From assembly GCA_020353055.1 (NCBI GenBank), contig CP070686.1, positions 496,895-557,130 on the forward strand: 60,236 nt of DNA. The letters run 5' to 3'. This document shows, one piece after another, positions 1 through 8,618 of this stretch. Under the pieces are notes generated by a model. The model saw nothing but the letters and a program-made list of their open reading frames with translations. It searched no databases and was not told the origin of the DNA. This DNA is from Caldifarciminota bacterium (GTDB taxonomy: Bacteria; Hydrothermota; Tepidihabitantia; SM23-42). The position numbers were made by a program, and so were the translations under genes. Within the stretch, counting starts at the first letter, position 1; each line of letters starts with the position of its first letter.

Positions 1-91
1 AAGAAATAGTAACGAGCGGGTTTCAGTAAATCTCTGCTGAAACATATTCCCTTGTTAATACGTAATATAAAGTAGTCGGAAAGGAGTCGAA

Positions 92-766
92 ATGGGCATA
101 TTGGATATATACTTTGCGCCAAGCAAAGTTTTCGCTGCATTAAGAGAAAAACCCCGGTGGATTTTGCCGCTTGCCGTTGTTCTTGTGGTCGTGGCGTTGA
201 CTGCGGTGCTGACTGTGAATCTCGCCCGGGAAGAAATAACGATGCGTCAGGAAGAAGTAATGAGGGATAGGGGCCTGACCGAGGAACAAATGGACCAGGC
301 GAGACAGTTTACTTCCAGTCCTGTTGCCGTAATTTCAGGTGCCCTTAGTGCTGCGATCTTCACCATTATCTTATTGCTTGTTTTTGCCGTCGTGACAAAT
401 CTATTCGTGCCTCTCTTCGGCGGCGAGAGCGGTTTCAAGAAAATATTCTCTGTTATATGCTTTTCTTCATTGGTTATCATACCTGCCGCAATTCTAAAAT
501 TGATCATGATCGCAATCACGAAATCGCCATACGTGACGACATCTCTGGCACTCTTCGTTCCTGCCCTTGCAAGGGACTCGTTCATGTATCAATTGCTCGC
601 CGGGTTTGACTTCTTCATCATCTGGGAGATGATTTTGGTTAGCATAGGCATCAGCATTACCAGCGGTATCGCACGGAAAAACGCCTACGTACTCGTATTT
701 GTGATATGGTTCGTATCGGTATTTGTCGGGATCGGACTCGGCAGAATATTCGGCCGAGGGATGTAA
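92..766 (+). CDS. Yip1-family multi-pass membrane protein
   Basis: A 224-residue inner-membrane protein. Hydrophobic segments are visible near residues 22-44, 80-107, 115-140 and 175-220, with a charged loop (about 45-72) between the first two. The opening, with the FAPSKVFAAL stretch, and the overall five-helix plan resemble the YIP1 family. A good Shine-Dalgarno site (AAGGAG) lies just before the ATG. It sits 30 nt upstream of the efflux genes on the same strand and probably belongs to their operon, which suggests a link to envelope transport. The family has no defined enzymatic role in bacteria. Family call is from overall pattern and moderately sure. Confidence 0.6.
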   Translation: MGILDIYFAPSKVFAALREKPRWILPLAVVLVVVALTAVLTVNLAREEITMRQEEVMRDRGLTEEQMDQARQFTSSPVAVISGALSAAIFTIILLLVFAVVTNLFVPLFGGESGFKKIFSVICFSSLVIIPAAILKLIMIAITKSPYVTTSLALFVPALARDSFMYQLLAGFDFFIIWEMILVSIGISITSGIARKNAYVLVFVIWFVSVFVGIGLGRIFGRGM

Positions 767-796
767 CAGTTACTCACGATCTAATTTGACATCCCC

Positions 797-2035
797 ATGA
801 TACTCTTAGCATTATTCTTACAGGTTGACTCGCTTTCGATGTCGCAGGCAATTGATATTGCGTTCCAGAACAGCCCGGTATATTACGAATCACGTGTTGC
901 TCTCGACAAATCCCGTATTCAATTCTATCAGAGTCTGTCAAACCTCCTTCCAACGCTCAACGTTACAGGTACGTATACCAAGAGTGAATTTGGAGACCTC
1001 AGGAGCACCGATTACACCGGAGCGCTTAGTATTAATATGCCCTTGTTTGATCTTGACATAATAAGTTCTATTTTCATTGCACGTGGAGAGTTGGGTGGTA
1101 ACAGCATACAGCATCAGGCAGATATTTCAAATCTTATCCTCCGTATAAAAACAGGATACTACAATCTGGTGAACGCTTTCGAGCTATTGAGATCTTCGGA
1201 GGTAACGATTGAGCGGGCACAGGAAAATCTGAATTTAGTCCAAGCAAAGTATGATCTGGGCTCTGCATCAAGACTCGAGTTACTGCAGGGTGAGGTATTT
1301 TATCTCAATGCTCAGCAGGATAGGTCTCGGGCACGGACGCTGGAGATAACAGCGCAGGAAGAGCTCAGGTCGATATTGGGTACGGCCGGATATATTTATC
1401 CGACCGATACGCTTGTTACGCCCGAATTAACCGACATGCCCGATCTTGATTCGCTTACGGAAATTCTCCATGCTATGAGCTACGAAGTGCGTATCGCCAG
1501 GCAGTTGAAGGCACTTTCGAAGATCAACCTCGCCTCTTCCTATCTTGCATTCTTGCCGCGTATCTCTTTGTTCTACGGTTACAATGTGAGCAGTGATACG
1601 TTTGTGTTCGACTTTCAGTATTACCGAGATAACGCGGTAAAGAACTACGGAATCAGCGTGAGTTTTCCGATATTCGAGATCAAAGGGCTCATATTCAGAT
1701 ATTTGAATGCAAAGAATGATCTAAGACGCAGCGAGTTTGCCGAGCGCAGGGCCGAACTGGAAACCGAAAAGCAGTTGCGTACAACCTACTATTCATTACG
1801 TGAGTCGCTTGATAAACTGCAGTATGCCAGGAAGAGCCTCGACGCAGCCAATGAAGCGGCGGTCATTTCCCGCGAGCGGTACGCGTTAGGGGCTACATCT
1901 TTCCTTGATTTCTTGACTGCGGAAAAATCCGTATACGATGCACGTGTGTCGTATTCCTCGGCGCTTAGTGACTATTACGTGCAGCAGACAGCGTTTTCTT
2001 ACTTACTGGGTACGTTAACACTCGAGAAGGAGTAG
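797..2035 (+). CDS. TolC-family outer-membrane efflux protein
   Basis: A 412-residue outer-membrane channel component. The two internally similar halves typical of the OEP/TolC family are visible: long amphipathic, Ala/Leu/Gln-rich helices with the AIDIAFQNSP and AQENLNLVQAKYDLGSAS type motifs, and near the C terminus SRERYALGATSFLDFLTAEKS. It should form the outer-membrane exit duct for the adaptor and ABC transporter encoded immediately downstream (2 nt gap). The N-terminal hydrophobic segment is only about 10 residues and lacks basic residues, so the signal peptide is unusually short. No clear Shine-Dalgarno precedes the ATG. Confidence 0.9.
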   Translation: MILLALFLQVDSLSMSQAIDIAFQNSPVYYESRVALDKSRIQFYQSLSNLLPTLNVTGTYTKSEFGDLRSTDYTGALSINMPLFDLDIISSIFIARGELGGNSIQHQADISNLILRIKTGYYNLVNAFELLRSSEVTIERAQENLNLVQAKYDLGSASRLELLQGEVFYLNAQQDRSRARTLEITAQEELRSILGTAGYIYPTDTLVTPELTDMPDLDSLTEILHAMSYEVRIARQLKALSKINLASSYLAFLPRISLFYGYNVSSDTFVFDFQYYRDNAVKNYGISVSFPIFEIKGLIFRYLNAKNDLRRSEFAERRAELETEKQLRTTYYSLRESLDKLQYARKSLDAANEAAVISRERYALGATSFLDFLTAEKSVYDARVSYSSALSDYYVQQTAFSYLLGTLTLEKE

Positions 2036-2037
2036 CG

Positions 2038-3192
2038 ATGAAGAAAAAGAGATTGCTGATAATTATCGGCGCCATTGTGGTTGTCGCTATAGTGATCGTG
2101 CTGAATCTGAACCAGGGGGGTTCAGGAGAAGAGGTCAGTGTGAGCCTGGTCAGCCGGGGTAACATAACTTCATTTGTTTCGGCGTCTGGTGAGCTCAAAG
2201 CCAAGGCACAGATTGATATATCAGCGGAGACAATAGCGCGGGTCAAACGCATAAACTTTCGCGAAGGGGACCACGTGAAGAAGGGCGATCTGCTAATAGA
2301 ACTCGATGACGTTCAGGCTGATGCAACGCGTAGTCTTGCGCTCGCAAATCTGGAACAGGCTGAGCAAGATCTACAGAGAGCTCAAAAGTTGATCGAGCAA
2401 AATTTGATATCACGGGAGAGTTTCGAGAGGGTGGAGTTGAATTACAAAACGGCCAAAGCTTCTTATGCGCAAGCATTGGATACATATCGCAAAACCAGAA
2501 TATACTCGCCGATTTCCGGTAAGGTAATGAAAATAAATGTGGAGGAAGGTGAAACAGCGGTCATGGGCGCGCTCAATTATGGTGGAACGGTGATGATGAC
2601 CGTTGCCGACATGTCGCAGATGATCGCCGTTGTGAAGATAGACGAAACCGACGTTCCTGATGTGAGGGTCGGCGAGCACGCAGAAGTAATAGCGGATGCA
2701 CTGCCTGATTCGGTTTACCACGGTTCGGTCGTTAAGGTTGGCCTCATGCCCATCCAGAGTCAGCTCAGTACAGATGAGGTGACTGATTTTGAAGTGGAGA
2801 TTGACCTCCACGAATTTTCTTCGCTTCTGAGGCCGGGAATGAATGTCAAGGCAGACATCATAACGAGTGAGAAGTCAGATGTCTTGAAGATCCCCATCCA
2901 GGCTTCGGGCAAACGGGATATCGACGATGAGTCGGTGGAAACCGTCTTTTTGATTCAGAACGGTAAGGCGGCTTTGAAGGAAATCGTGCCGGGGGTGTCG
3001 AGCGATGAGGAAACCGAGATCATCTCTGGTATTGAGGAAGGCGATACGGTGATCACCGGACCCTATCGTGTGCTCAGCAGGTTGAAAGACGGACAAAAGG
3101 TGAATTTCAAAAGTGTAGAGTCCGATACCATGTCATCGAGCAGGGCCCCGGAACCCAGAAGATTACTGAGAACGATTCGCGGACGTTCCTGA
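2038..3192 (+). CDS. MacA/HlyD-type periplasmic adaptor subunit
   Basis: A 384-residue membrane-fusion protein. It starts with a basic N terminus and one transmembrane helix (about residues 5-24), followed by a lipoyl-like half motif (RVKRINFREGDHVKKGDLL), an alpha-helical hairpin (about 95-150), the second lipoyl half (IYSPISGKVMKI) and beta-barrel regions. These are the parts of the RND/MacA adaptor fold linking an inner-membrane ABC pump to TolC. The stop codon overlaps the start of the next gene by one base (TGATG), which supports translational coupling with the ATPase. The last ~25 residues are Ser/Arg/Pro-rich and probably disordered. Confidence 0.9.
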   Translation: MKKKRLLIIIGAIVVVAIVIVLNLNQGGSGEEVSVSLVSRGNITSFVSASGELKAKAQIDISAETIARVKRINFREGDHVKKGDLLIELDDVQADATRSLALANLEQAEQDLQRAQKLIEQNLISRESFERVELNYKTAKASYAQALDTYRKTRIYSPISGKVMKINVEEGETAVMGALNYGGTVMMTVADMSQMIAVVKIDETDVPDVRVGEHAEVIADALPDSVYHGSVVKVGLMPIQSQLSTDEVTDFEVEIDLHEFSSLLRPGMNVKADIITSEKSDVLKIPIQASGKRDIDDESVETVFLIQNGKAALKEIVPGVSSDEETEIISGIEEGDTVITGPYRVLSRLKDGQKVNFKSVESDTMSSSRAPEPRRLLRTIRGRS

Positions 3193-3875
3193 TGAGGAAG
3201 GATCAGGTCATCTGCCGGGCACTCGACATCCATAAGACCTACTGGCGTGGAAAGGTGGCGGTAGATGCTTTACGTGGAGTCACCATCGAGATCAAGACAA
3301 ATGACTATATATCCATCATGGGCGCATCCGGCTCTGGTAAGTCCACCTTGATCCACATTCTCAGCTGTCTCGATACACCGACATCCGGGGAATATTACCT
3401 TGAAGATAAGTTGGTCTCCAGCTATACAGACCTCGAGCTGGCAAAGGTCAGAAATACTTTCTTTGGTTTTGTCTTTCAGAGTTTCAGTCTTCTCCCCAGG
3501 CTTACGGCGACCGAAAATGTAGCATTGCCATTGATCTACGCTGCGATCGGCAAAAGAGAACGTGTGATGAAGGCGCAGAAAATTTTGGAGAAGATTGGTT
3601 TAGGCGATCGAATGAACCATCGGCCAAACGAGATGTCGGGCGGAGAATGTCAGCGCGTTGCCATTGCCCGTGCTTTGATAAACGATCCAAAGGTTATTTT
3701 TGCCGATGAACCGACCGGTAATCTCGATTCTAAAACAGGCGCTGAGATCATGGACATTTTCGATAAACTAGTAGATGAAGGTAACACCGTGGCAATGGTT
3801 ACGCATGATTCCAGTGTTGCCTCACATGCCGGAAAGATCGTCCGCCTGAAGGATGGGTTGATTCAAAATGAATGA
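3192..3875 (+). CDS. MacB/LolD-type ABC transporter ATP-binding protein
   Basis: A 227-residue ABC ATPase. Walker A (GASGSGKST, about residues 44-52), a Q-loop (FGFVFQSF), the signature MSGGECQRVAIARAL and Walker B with the D-loop (VIFADEPTGNLDS) are all present, as is the H-loop (VTHD). The sequence class is that of MacB/LolD/FtsE-like ATPases, which pair with FtsX-fold permeases. In E. coli MacB the ATPase and permease are one chain; here they are separate genes overlapping by 8 nt. The pump would export a peptide, lipid or drug through the TolC partner; the substrate cannot be told from sequence. Confidence 0.93.
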   Translation: MRKDQVICRALDIHKTYWRGKVAVDALRGVTIEIKTNDYISIMGASGSGKSTLIHILSCLDTPTSGEYYLEDKLVSSYTDLELAKVRNTFFGFVFQSFSLLPRLTATENVALPLIYAAIGKRERVMKAQKILEKIGLGDRMNHRPNEMSGGECQRVAIARALINDPKVIFADEPTGNLDSKTGAEIMDIFDKLVDEGNTVAMVTHDSSVASHAGKIVRLKDGLIQNE

Positions 3876-5112
3876 TTTTTTGATAAAAGTATCCCTCTCT
3901 CTCCAGACATTCAAGACGCACCGCCTGCGGTCGTTTCTCACAGCTCTTGGCATTATAATCGGTGTGAGTACGGTGATCGCTATCCTTTCATTGATCGAGG
4001 GACTCAACCGCTCGGTTGCCGAACAGATCCAGTCGATCGGCTCGGATCTGGTTTTCCTCAGCAAATCACCAATGGTCATGGCTGGTCCTCGGAACATTGA
4101 GGAGATAGCAAACCGCCCCGATCTTACCCCCGACGATGCAGAAGCGATCACTGAACTGCCGTCAGTCGATGTAGCTATTCCAGAAATATCTCAGCAGTTA
4201 ACAAAACTTAAATATAGAGATAAAGAACTTGCGGCAGTACGTATGATTGGCTCAACCGAGAATTTCTCAAAAGTGAATAACCGTTTTGTCGAAAGCGGGC
4301 GTGACTTCACCCGCGATGATGTCACACATCGGCGCAGTGTGTGTGTAATAGGTTCATATGTTGCTAAGAATATTTTTCCTGAAGGGTCGCCCGTCGGTAA
4401 GGAATTGAACGTGCGTGGCCACCGGTTGAAAATAATCGGCGTATTCAGGGAAAAGGGGGCGTTTCTTGGCCAGAGCATGGATAACATGCTCGTGATTCCC
4501 TACACATTTTTTGAAAAAATATTTCCGCTGGGCGAATCCGTATTTGAACGTGCCTTCTTTGGCTATTCGGTAGACATTAAGCCAAAACCAGGTGAATCCG
4601 AGAAAACAATCGATGAAGTAAGAGAACTAATGCGCCGGAGGCATGGGCTTTCTTTTGATAAGGAAGATGATTTCGAATTGGGCACCCAGCAGATGTTGAT
4701 GGAGATATATCAGAATATCACCCGCGTAGGCTTCATTGCGATTGTGGCAATCGCGGCGATCTCTCTGGTGGTCGGCGGCATCGGCATCATGAACATAATG
4801 CTTGTCTCCGTCGCCGAGCGTACCCGGGAAATCGGCATACGCAAAGCGGTCGGCGCGTCAAACCAGAACATTCTTTCGCAATTTCTGGTTGAATCGGTAT
4901 TCCTCGCGCTCATCGGCGGGGTCATCGGCATTGTGTTCGGCCTGATACTTGCTTGGCTCATTTCGGTGATATCTCCGCTCAAGGCATCGGTATCGCTGTG
5001 GATGGTTATGCTCGGGTTCGGGTTTTCGGCTGCGGTTGGCATTTTCTTTGGAATATACCCGGCCCGACGCGCCGCTGGACTCAATCCCATCGAAGCGCTG
5101 CGTTACGAGTAG
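3868..5112 (+). CDS. MacB-like (FtsX-fold) ABC transporter permease
   Basis: A 414-residue permease with the MacB_PCD plus FtsX arrangement: an N-terminal transmembrane helix (about residues 18-45), a large periplasmic domain (about 50-280), and three C-terminal helices. The conserved cytoplasmic stretch AERTREIGIRKAVGAS is present. It completes a tripartite MacA-MacB-TolC system with the three preceding genes. The protein ends in the usual PARRAAGLNPIEALRYE tail. The next 311 bp carry no gene. Confidence 0.93.
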   Translation: MNDFLIKVSLSLQTFKTHRLRSFLTALGIIIGVSTVIAILSLIEGLNRSVAEQIQSIGSDLVFLSKSPMVMAGPRNIEEIANRPDLTPDDAEAITELPSVDVAIPEISQQLTKLKYRDKELAAVRMIGSTENFSKVNNRFVESGRDFTRDDVTHRRSVCVIGSYVAKNIFPEGSPVGKELNVRGHRLKIIGVFREKGAFLGQSMDNMLVIPYTFFEKIFPLGESVFERAFFGYSVDIKPKPGESEKTIDEVRELMRRRHGLSFDKEDDFELGTQQMLMEIYQNITRVGFIAIVAIAAISLVVGGIGIMNIMLVSVAERTREIGIRKAVGASNQNILSQFLVESVFLALIGGVIGIVFGLILAWLISVISPLKASVSLWMVMLGFGFSAAVGIFFGIYPARRAAGLNPIEALRYE

Positions 5113-5303
5113 ACCCCCTGCGGGGAAATTCGAAATTCCGCAAATGCTCTGAATCTGTTGTTTGGTCGCATTTACGAGAATCCTCGCGGAGCGGGGATAA
5201 ATCCAAAATTCAAACATTAAAGTCCCAAACAGTGGTAGAAGGTGGTCGTGTCTTTTCTGAAGATATGCTCCGCAGGAAAAACCAGAAGCTTGGAAGATAG
5301 GCA
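5113..5303. other. Gene-free spacer with low-complexity sequence
   Basis: The space between the efflux operon and the GGDEF gene begins with a small CCCC/GGGG hairpin right after the stop codon. It continues with short GAAATTC direct repeats and AT-rich text. No ORF here looks coding: the longer frames have no recognisable protein and are antisense low-complexity (Leu/Ile/Ser). The right-hand part of the gap holds the 9-bp repeat array and the promoter listed separately. Confidence 0.5.
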
Positions 5304-5375
5304 GATAACGATATTAACGAGATTAGTGAGACTAACGGAAATAACGAAATCAACGGTATTAACGGGCATAGCGTA
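5304..5375. repeat. Array of about eight degenerate 9-bp tandem repeats
   Basis: Read in 9-bp steps the sequence is GATAACGAT, ATTAACGAG, ATTAGTGAG, ACTAACGGA, AATAACGAA, ATCAACGGT, ATTAACGGG, CATAGCGTA. The consensus is close to ATTAACGRN. The array ends 10 bp upstream of the -35 box of the GGDEF regulator, so it may be a row of protein-binding sites. A 15-bp core (ATAACGATATTAACG) recurs once upstream of yidD in the same orientation relative to the gene (34469-34483). Confidence 0.75.
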
Positions 5376-5385
5376 TTTTCGCAAG

Positions 5386-5414
5386 TTGACTTCAGTTCAT
5401 TCATTGATTATAAT
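5386..5414 (+). promoter_or_regulatory. Sigma70-like promoter of the GGDEF regulator
   Basis: TTGACT (5386-5391), a 17-bp spacer and a perfect TATAAT (5409-5414). The start codon at 5424 is 9 nt past the -10 box, so the transcript should begin about 2-4 nt before ATG, giving an almost leaderless mRNA. Confidence 0.75.
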
Positions 5415-5423
5415 TCTCTGGAG

Positions 5424-8400
5424 ATGAAGGAAATATATCGTGATGACCTGACAAATTGTTACAATCGACGCTACATGCATTATTGGATCGACAATGAAAT
5501 AAAACGCGCCAGAAGATTTGGCACCAAGTTCGCTTTGATGTTGATCGACATAGACGATTTCCGCCGGATTAATAATAACTTCGGTCATCTTGAAGGTGAC
5601 CGCGTTTTGGTGAAATTTCGAGAATTCCTGAGTGATAACGTAAGGGAAGTCGATAGTATTGTGCGTTATGGTGGAGATGAGTTTTTCGTGCTAATGCCTA
5701 ATAGCACTGCTGGTGGGGTCATGGAGCTCGGACGTCGTATCATCGAGACATTGGCCAGCACAGAATTGCGGGCACACAAGATACACTGTAGTGTCGGATT
5801 CGCGGTCTTCCCGGATAACGGAACGACCGCAGAGAACCTGGTAAATCATGCAGACGGTTTGATGTATCAGGCAAAGAGAGAAGGTAAGAATCGAATAGGT
5901 GTTAAACATACTGCTGTCAGGAGATTAAGAATTCCAGCGCCGGTGACAATTGGACGTGAAGATGAGACCAATTGGTGTATAAGCCAACTGAAGGAATACG
6001 GCGCAATTTTCATTGCTGGCACTGTGGGGATCGGCAAAACACGCCTCGTCATGGAAATAAAGGACCGCTTGAACACGCAAATTCTTGCCAGGGGTAATGC
6101 TTATGAGGCACTATCCGCGGCTGCTTACCACCCGTTCAAAAACATGTTCAGCGATCTGCTCAACAAGGATTTTCCGTTGGTGCAGCAGACATTCAGGAGG
6201 ATGGCAGATATCTATCAGTCCGAGTTGACAAAACTGCTCCCGGCATCGGGGATGCTCCGCGCCGCGCAGATTGAGGAACTCGATAAATACCGCCTGTACT
6301 ATGCGATCAGTGAATTCCTTGGCAAATTGGCGGAAGCAGTTTATCCCGGCACTACGATTCTTTTCATCGACGACCTGCATTGGGCGGACCGGCCTAGCAT
6401 TGAGTTGTTGGATTTTCTCATGCGTAGCATGAAGAACAGTGTGACAATCTTCGGTACATATCGGGTTGAGGAAAGGAAGAATCTACCGCTTACGGATTAC
6501 CTCGGTATATGGGCTAGAGAGCGGCTCTATACTCAAATAACACTCAGTCCTTTGAGTGATGTGCAAACCACGCAGCTGCTGGATGCCATTATGGGAAAGG
6601 TACCGCCGGCAACAGCCAAATTGATCTACAGGGAGAGTGGAGGTAATCCTTTCTTCATTGAAGAAATTCTGAATGAATACCGGCGGAGTAAGCGTATGTA
6701 CTGGGACGGAGATGAATGGACTTTCGTGAAGGGATCTGTGGTTTCTATCCCATCGACGATTGAAGAAACGATAAAAAGAAAGATTAAATTACTCGATGCG
6801 GAATCACGAATGTTCCTCGATGTCGCTTCGGTTTTTGGCCAGGAATTCAATCCGGAGATAATTGCAGTCACCACTAAGCGGAATGTTGGTCAGATCATGG
6901 AGGTCTTGGATGTACTATGCAGAGTGAGTTTCTTAAAAAGCAGAACTGCAGATACTTACTTTTTCTCTGAGGACATAGTACGTCAGATTGTATACAAAAA
7001 TATCCTGCGGGGTGATTTGCGGCGCTATCATCATGCGGTGGGTGAAGCGATTGAGACGGTGTTCCACAGTACTCTATCCAACCACTATGAAGAACTAGCA
7101 AGCCATTTCGCCGTTGCGCGGGACGCTTTGAAAACACTGACTTATTCGAAGAAGGCTGCGCTGAAGGCAAGAGACAATTACGCGCACAGTCTGGCCGTAA
7201 AATTCTACGAAATAGCCTTGAAATACGAGGATAGTATTGAACAGGTATTCCAGATAAATCTCGCGCTGGCCGACATACATATTTCTATTGGTAATTATAA
7301 GAAGGCGCTCGAGCTATTGCATATGTGCTTAAAGATAAACCCTCATGCCTATCTCGTTTACGAGAAAATGGGGAGTGTTCACGAAAAAATGGGGCAATAC
7401 AAGCGAAGTCTGAAATATTATGAGAAAGGAATTAAGATTACCCGGGGAACAAATGCAGTTTATATATTCAGGACAGCCATTGCCTGGCTGTATACAAGGA
7501 TGGGGCTGTATGCGCGCGCCAAAGAAGAATGTTCTGACATACTGAAGAAGAAGAAACATATGAGCAGGCACACGCTGGGTGATGCATACGTCATCCTGGG
7601 TGTCGTTCTTCTGCGGATGGGTAAGTTCAACAATGCAGAGCGGTATTTCAGGAAGAGTTTGAGGATACGAAGATCCATCGGTGATAAAAAGAATATCGCT
7701 GCCTGCTATGTAGATCTGGGGCTCAATTACCAGGGAAGATTCAATATCAGGATGAGTGAGAGGTTTTTCAGCCGTGCCCTGGGCATTTATCAGGAGGTTG
7801 GCTATCAGGAAGGTATTCTGATCAGCCTGAACAACCTTGGTGTCATGTATGCAAATTATGATCTACCGAAGGCAGAAGCATATTGTCTGGAAGCGCTTGC
7901 GAAGGCTAAACTGGTGGGCGCGAAGAGGACGATCGTCCTCTTGTACAATAACCTGGGTATGATAAGCCACAATCGCTTGATGGGTGATCAAGCGCTGGAA
8001 TATTTCCGGAATTCACGCAGGCTTGCCAAGGAAATTACTTTCTACGAAGGCGTTATCTTCGCGAGTATAAGCCTCAGTGAACTGTATCGTGAAAAAGGGA
8101 ACGTAAGAAAAGGAAGAAAATATCTCCAGACTGCTCTACGTGTTGCCGCAGATATCAAAGTTAAGTTTCTTAATATAGATTGTTTGATGGAAGAGATAGA
8201 ATACCTCTTGAGGGCTGGTAAGAACAGAAAAGCCGATACTCTGGTGAGGAGAATGACGGCGCAACTAAAGAAAGAGAGCAATGTTCTATATAGAATATAC
8301 AATCTTATGTATCGGGCCCGTATTTTAGCTGCGTTCGGTAAGAATTCGAGAGCGCAGACTCTCTACGGACAGGCTCAGAGTTATGTCAGTGGCCTGCCAG

Positions 8401-8576
8401 CGAATAAGATATCTGGAGAGATTCTCTATTTGAGAGGTGTTGCCTACAAGCGTGAAGGACAGTTCAAGGAAGCGTTGAAGATGTTCCTTGAAGCCGACAA
8501 GATATTCAAAACAGTGGGTAATCTTAGATATCTGGACAGAATTGAGCAGGAAATCGCCGGCACCAGAGATAAATAA
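5424..8576 (+). CDS. GGDEF diguanylate cyclase fused to AAA ATPase and TPR repeats
   Basis: A 1050-residue cytoplasmic regulator. Residues 1-160 form a GGDEF domain with an intact active-site signature (RYGGDEFF, GGDEF at 83-87) and the IDIDDF metal-binding strand, so it may make cyclic-di-GMP. Residues about 175-560 are a STAND/AAA ATPase: Walker A GTVGIGKT (199-206), Walker B ILFIDDLHWAD and the GGNPFFIEE motif seen in CyaA/MalT-like modules. Residues about 590-1040 are TPR-like helical repeats. No DNA-binding domain or membrane segment is seen. The gene has its own near-leaderless promoter and stands alone. The input signal is unknown; the TPR region is the likely sensor. Confidence 0.9.
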   Translation: MKEIYRDDLTNCYNRRYMHYWIDNEIKRARRFGTKFALMLIDIDDFRRINNNFGHLEGDRVLVKFREFLSDNVREVDSIVRYGGDEFFVLMPNSTAGGVMELGRRIIETLASTELRAHKIHCSVGFAVFPDNGTTAENLVNHADGLMYQAKREGKNRIGVKHTAVRRLRIPAPVTIGREDETNWCISQLKEYGAIFIAGTVGIGKTRLVMEIKDRLNTQILARGNAYEALSAAAYHPFKNMFSDLLNKDFPLVQQTFRRMADIYQSELTKLLPASGMLRAAQIEELDKYRLYYAISEFLGKLAEAVYPGTTILFIDDLHWADRPSIELLDFLMRSMKNSVTIFGTYRVEERKNLPLTDYLGIWARERLYTQITLSPLSDVQTTQLLDAIMGKVPPATAKLIYRESGGNPFFIEEILNEYRRSKRMYWDGDEWTFVKGSVVSIPSTIEETIKRKIKLLDAESRMFLDVASVFGQEFNPEIIAVTTKRNVGQIMEVLDVLCRVSFLKSRTADTYFFSEDIVRQIVYKNILRGDLRRYHHAVGEAIETVFHSTLSNHYEELASHFAVARDALKTLTYSKKAALKARDNYAHSLAVKFYEIALKYEDSIEQVFQINLALADIHISIGNYKKALELLHMCLKINPHAYLVYEKMGSVHEKMGQYKRSLKYYEKGIKITRGTNAVYIFRTAIAWLYTRMGLYARAKEECSDILKKKKHMSRHTLGDAYVILGVVLLRMGKFNNAERYFRKSLRIRRSIGDKKNIAACYVDLGLNYQGRFNIRMSERFFSRALGIYQEVGYQEGILISLNNLGVMYANYDLPKAEAYCLEALAKAKLVGAKRTIVLLYNNLGMISHNRLMGDQALEYFRNSRRLAKEITFYEGVIFASISLSELYREKGNVRKGRKYLQTALRVAADIKVKFLNIDCLMEEIEYLLRAGKNRKADTLVRRMTAQLKKESNVLYRIYNLMYRARILAAFGKNSRAQTLYGQAQSYVSGLPANKISGEILYLRGVAYKREGQFKEALKMFLEADKIFKTVGNLRYLDRIEQEIAGTRDK

Positions 8577-8600
8577 GAAGGGGGCCGTAGCCCCCTTCTT
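8575..8600. terminator. Perfect 11-bp hairpin between convergent genes
   Basis: AAGAAGGGGGC (8575-8585), loop CGTA, then the exact complement (8590-8600). It overlaps the TAA of the plus-strand gene and lies 18 nt beyond the stop of the minus-strand ompA-like gene. It is followed by nine A residues on the plus strand. Neither direction has the classical U-tract after the stem, so it could be a terminator or an mRNA 3'-end stabiliser. Confidence 0.6.
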
Positions 8601-8618
8601 AAAAAAAAATGTAAATAA

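Noticed and set aside
8601-8618. A-tract after the 8575-8600 hairpin read as a plus-strand intrinsic terminator
   Set aside because: The tract after the stem is A, not T, in the plus direction, and the minus direction has only ATTTAT. The hairpin was kept as a low-certainty terminator without claiming the classical type.
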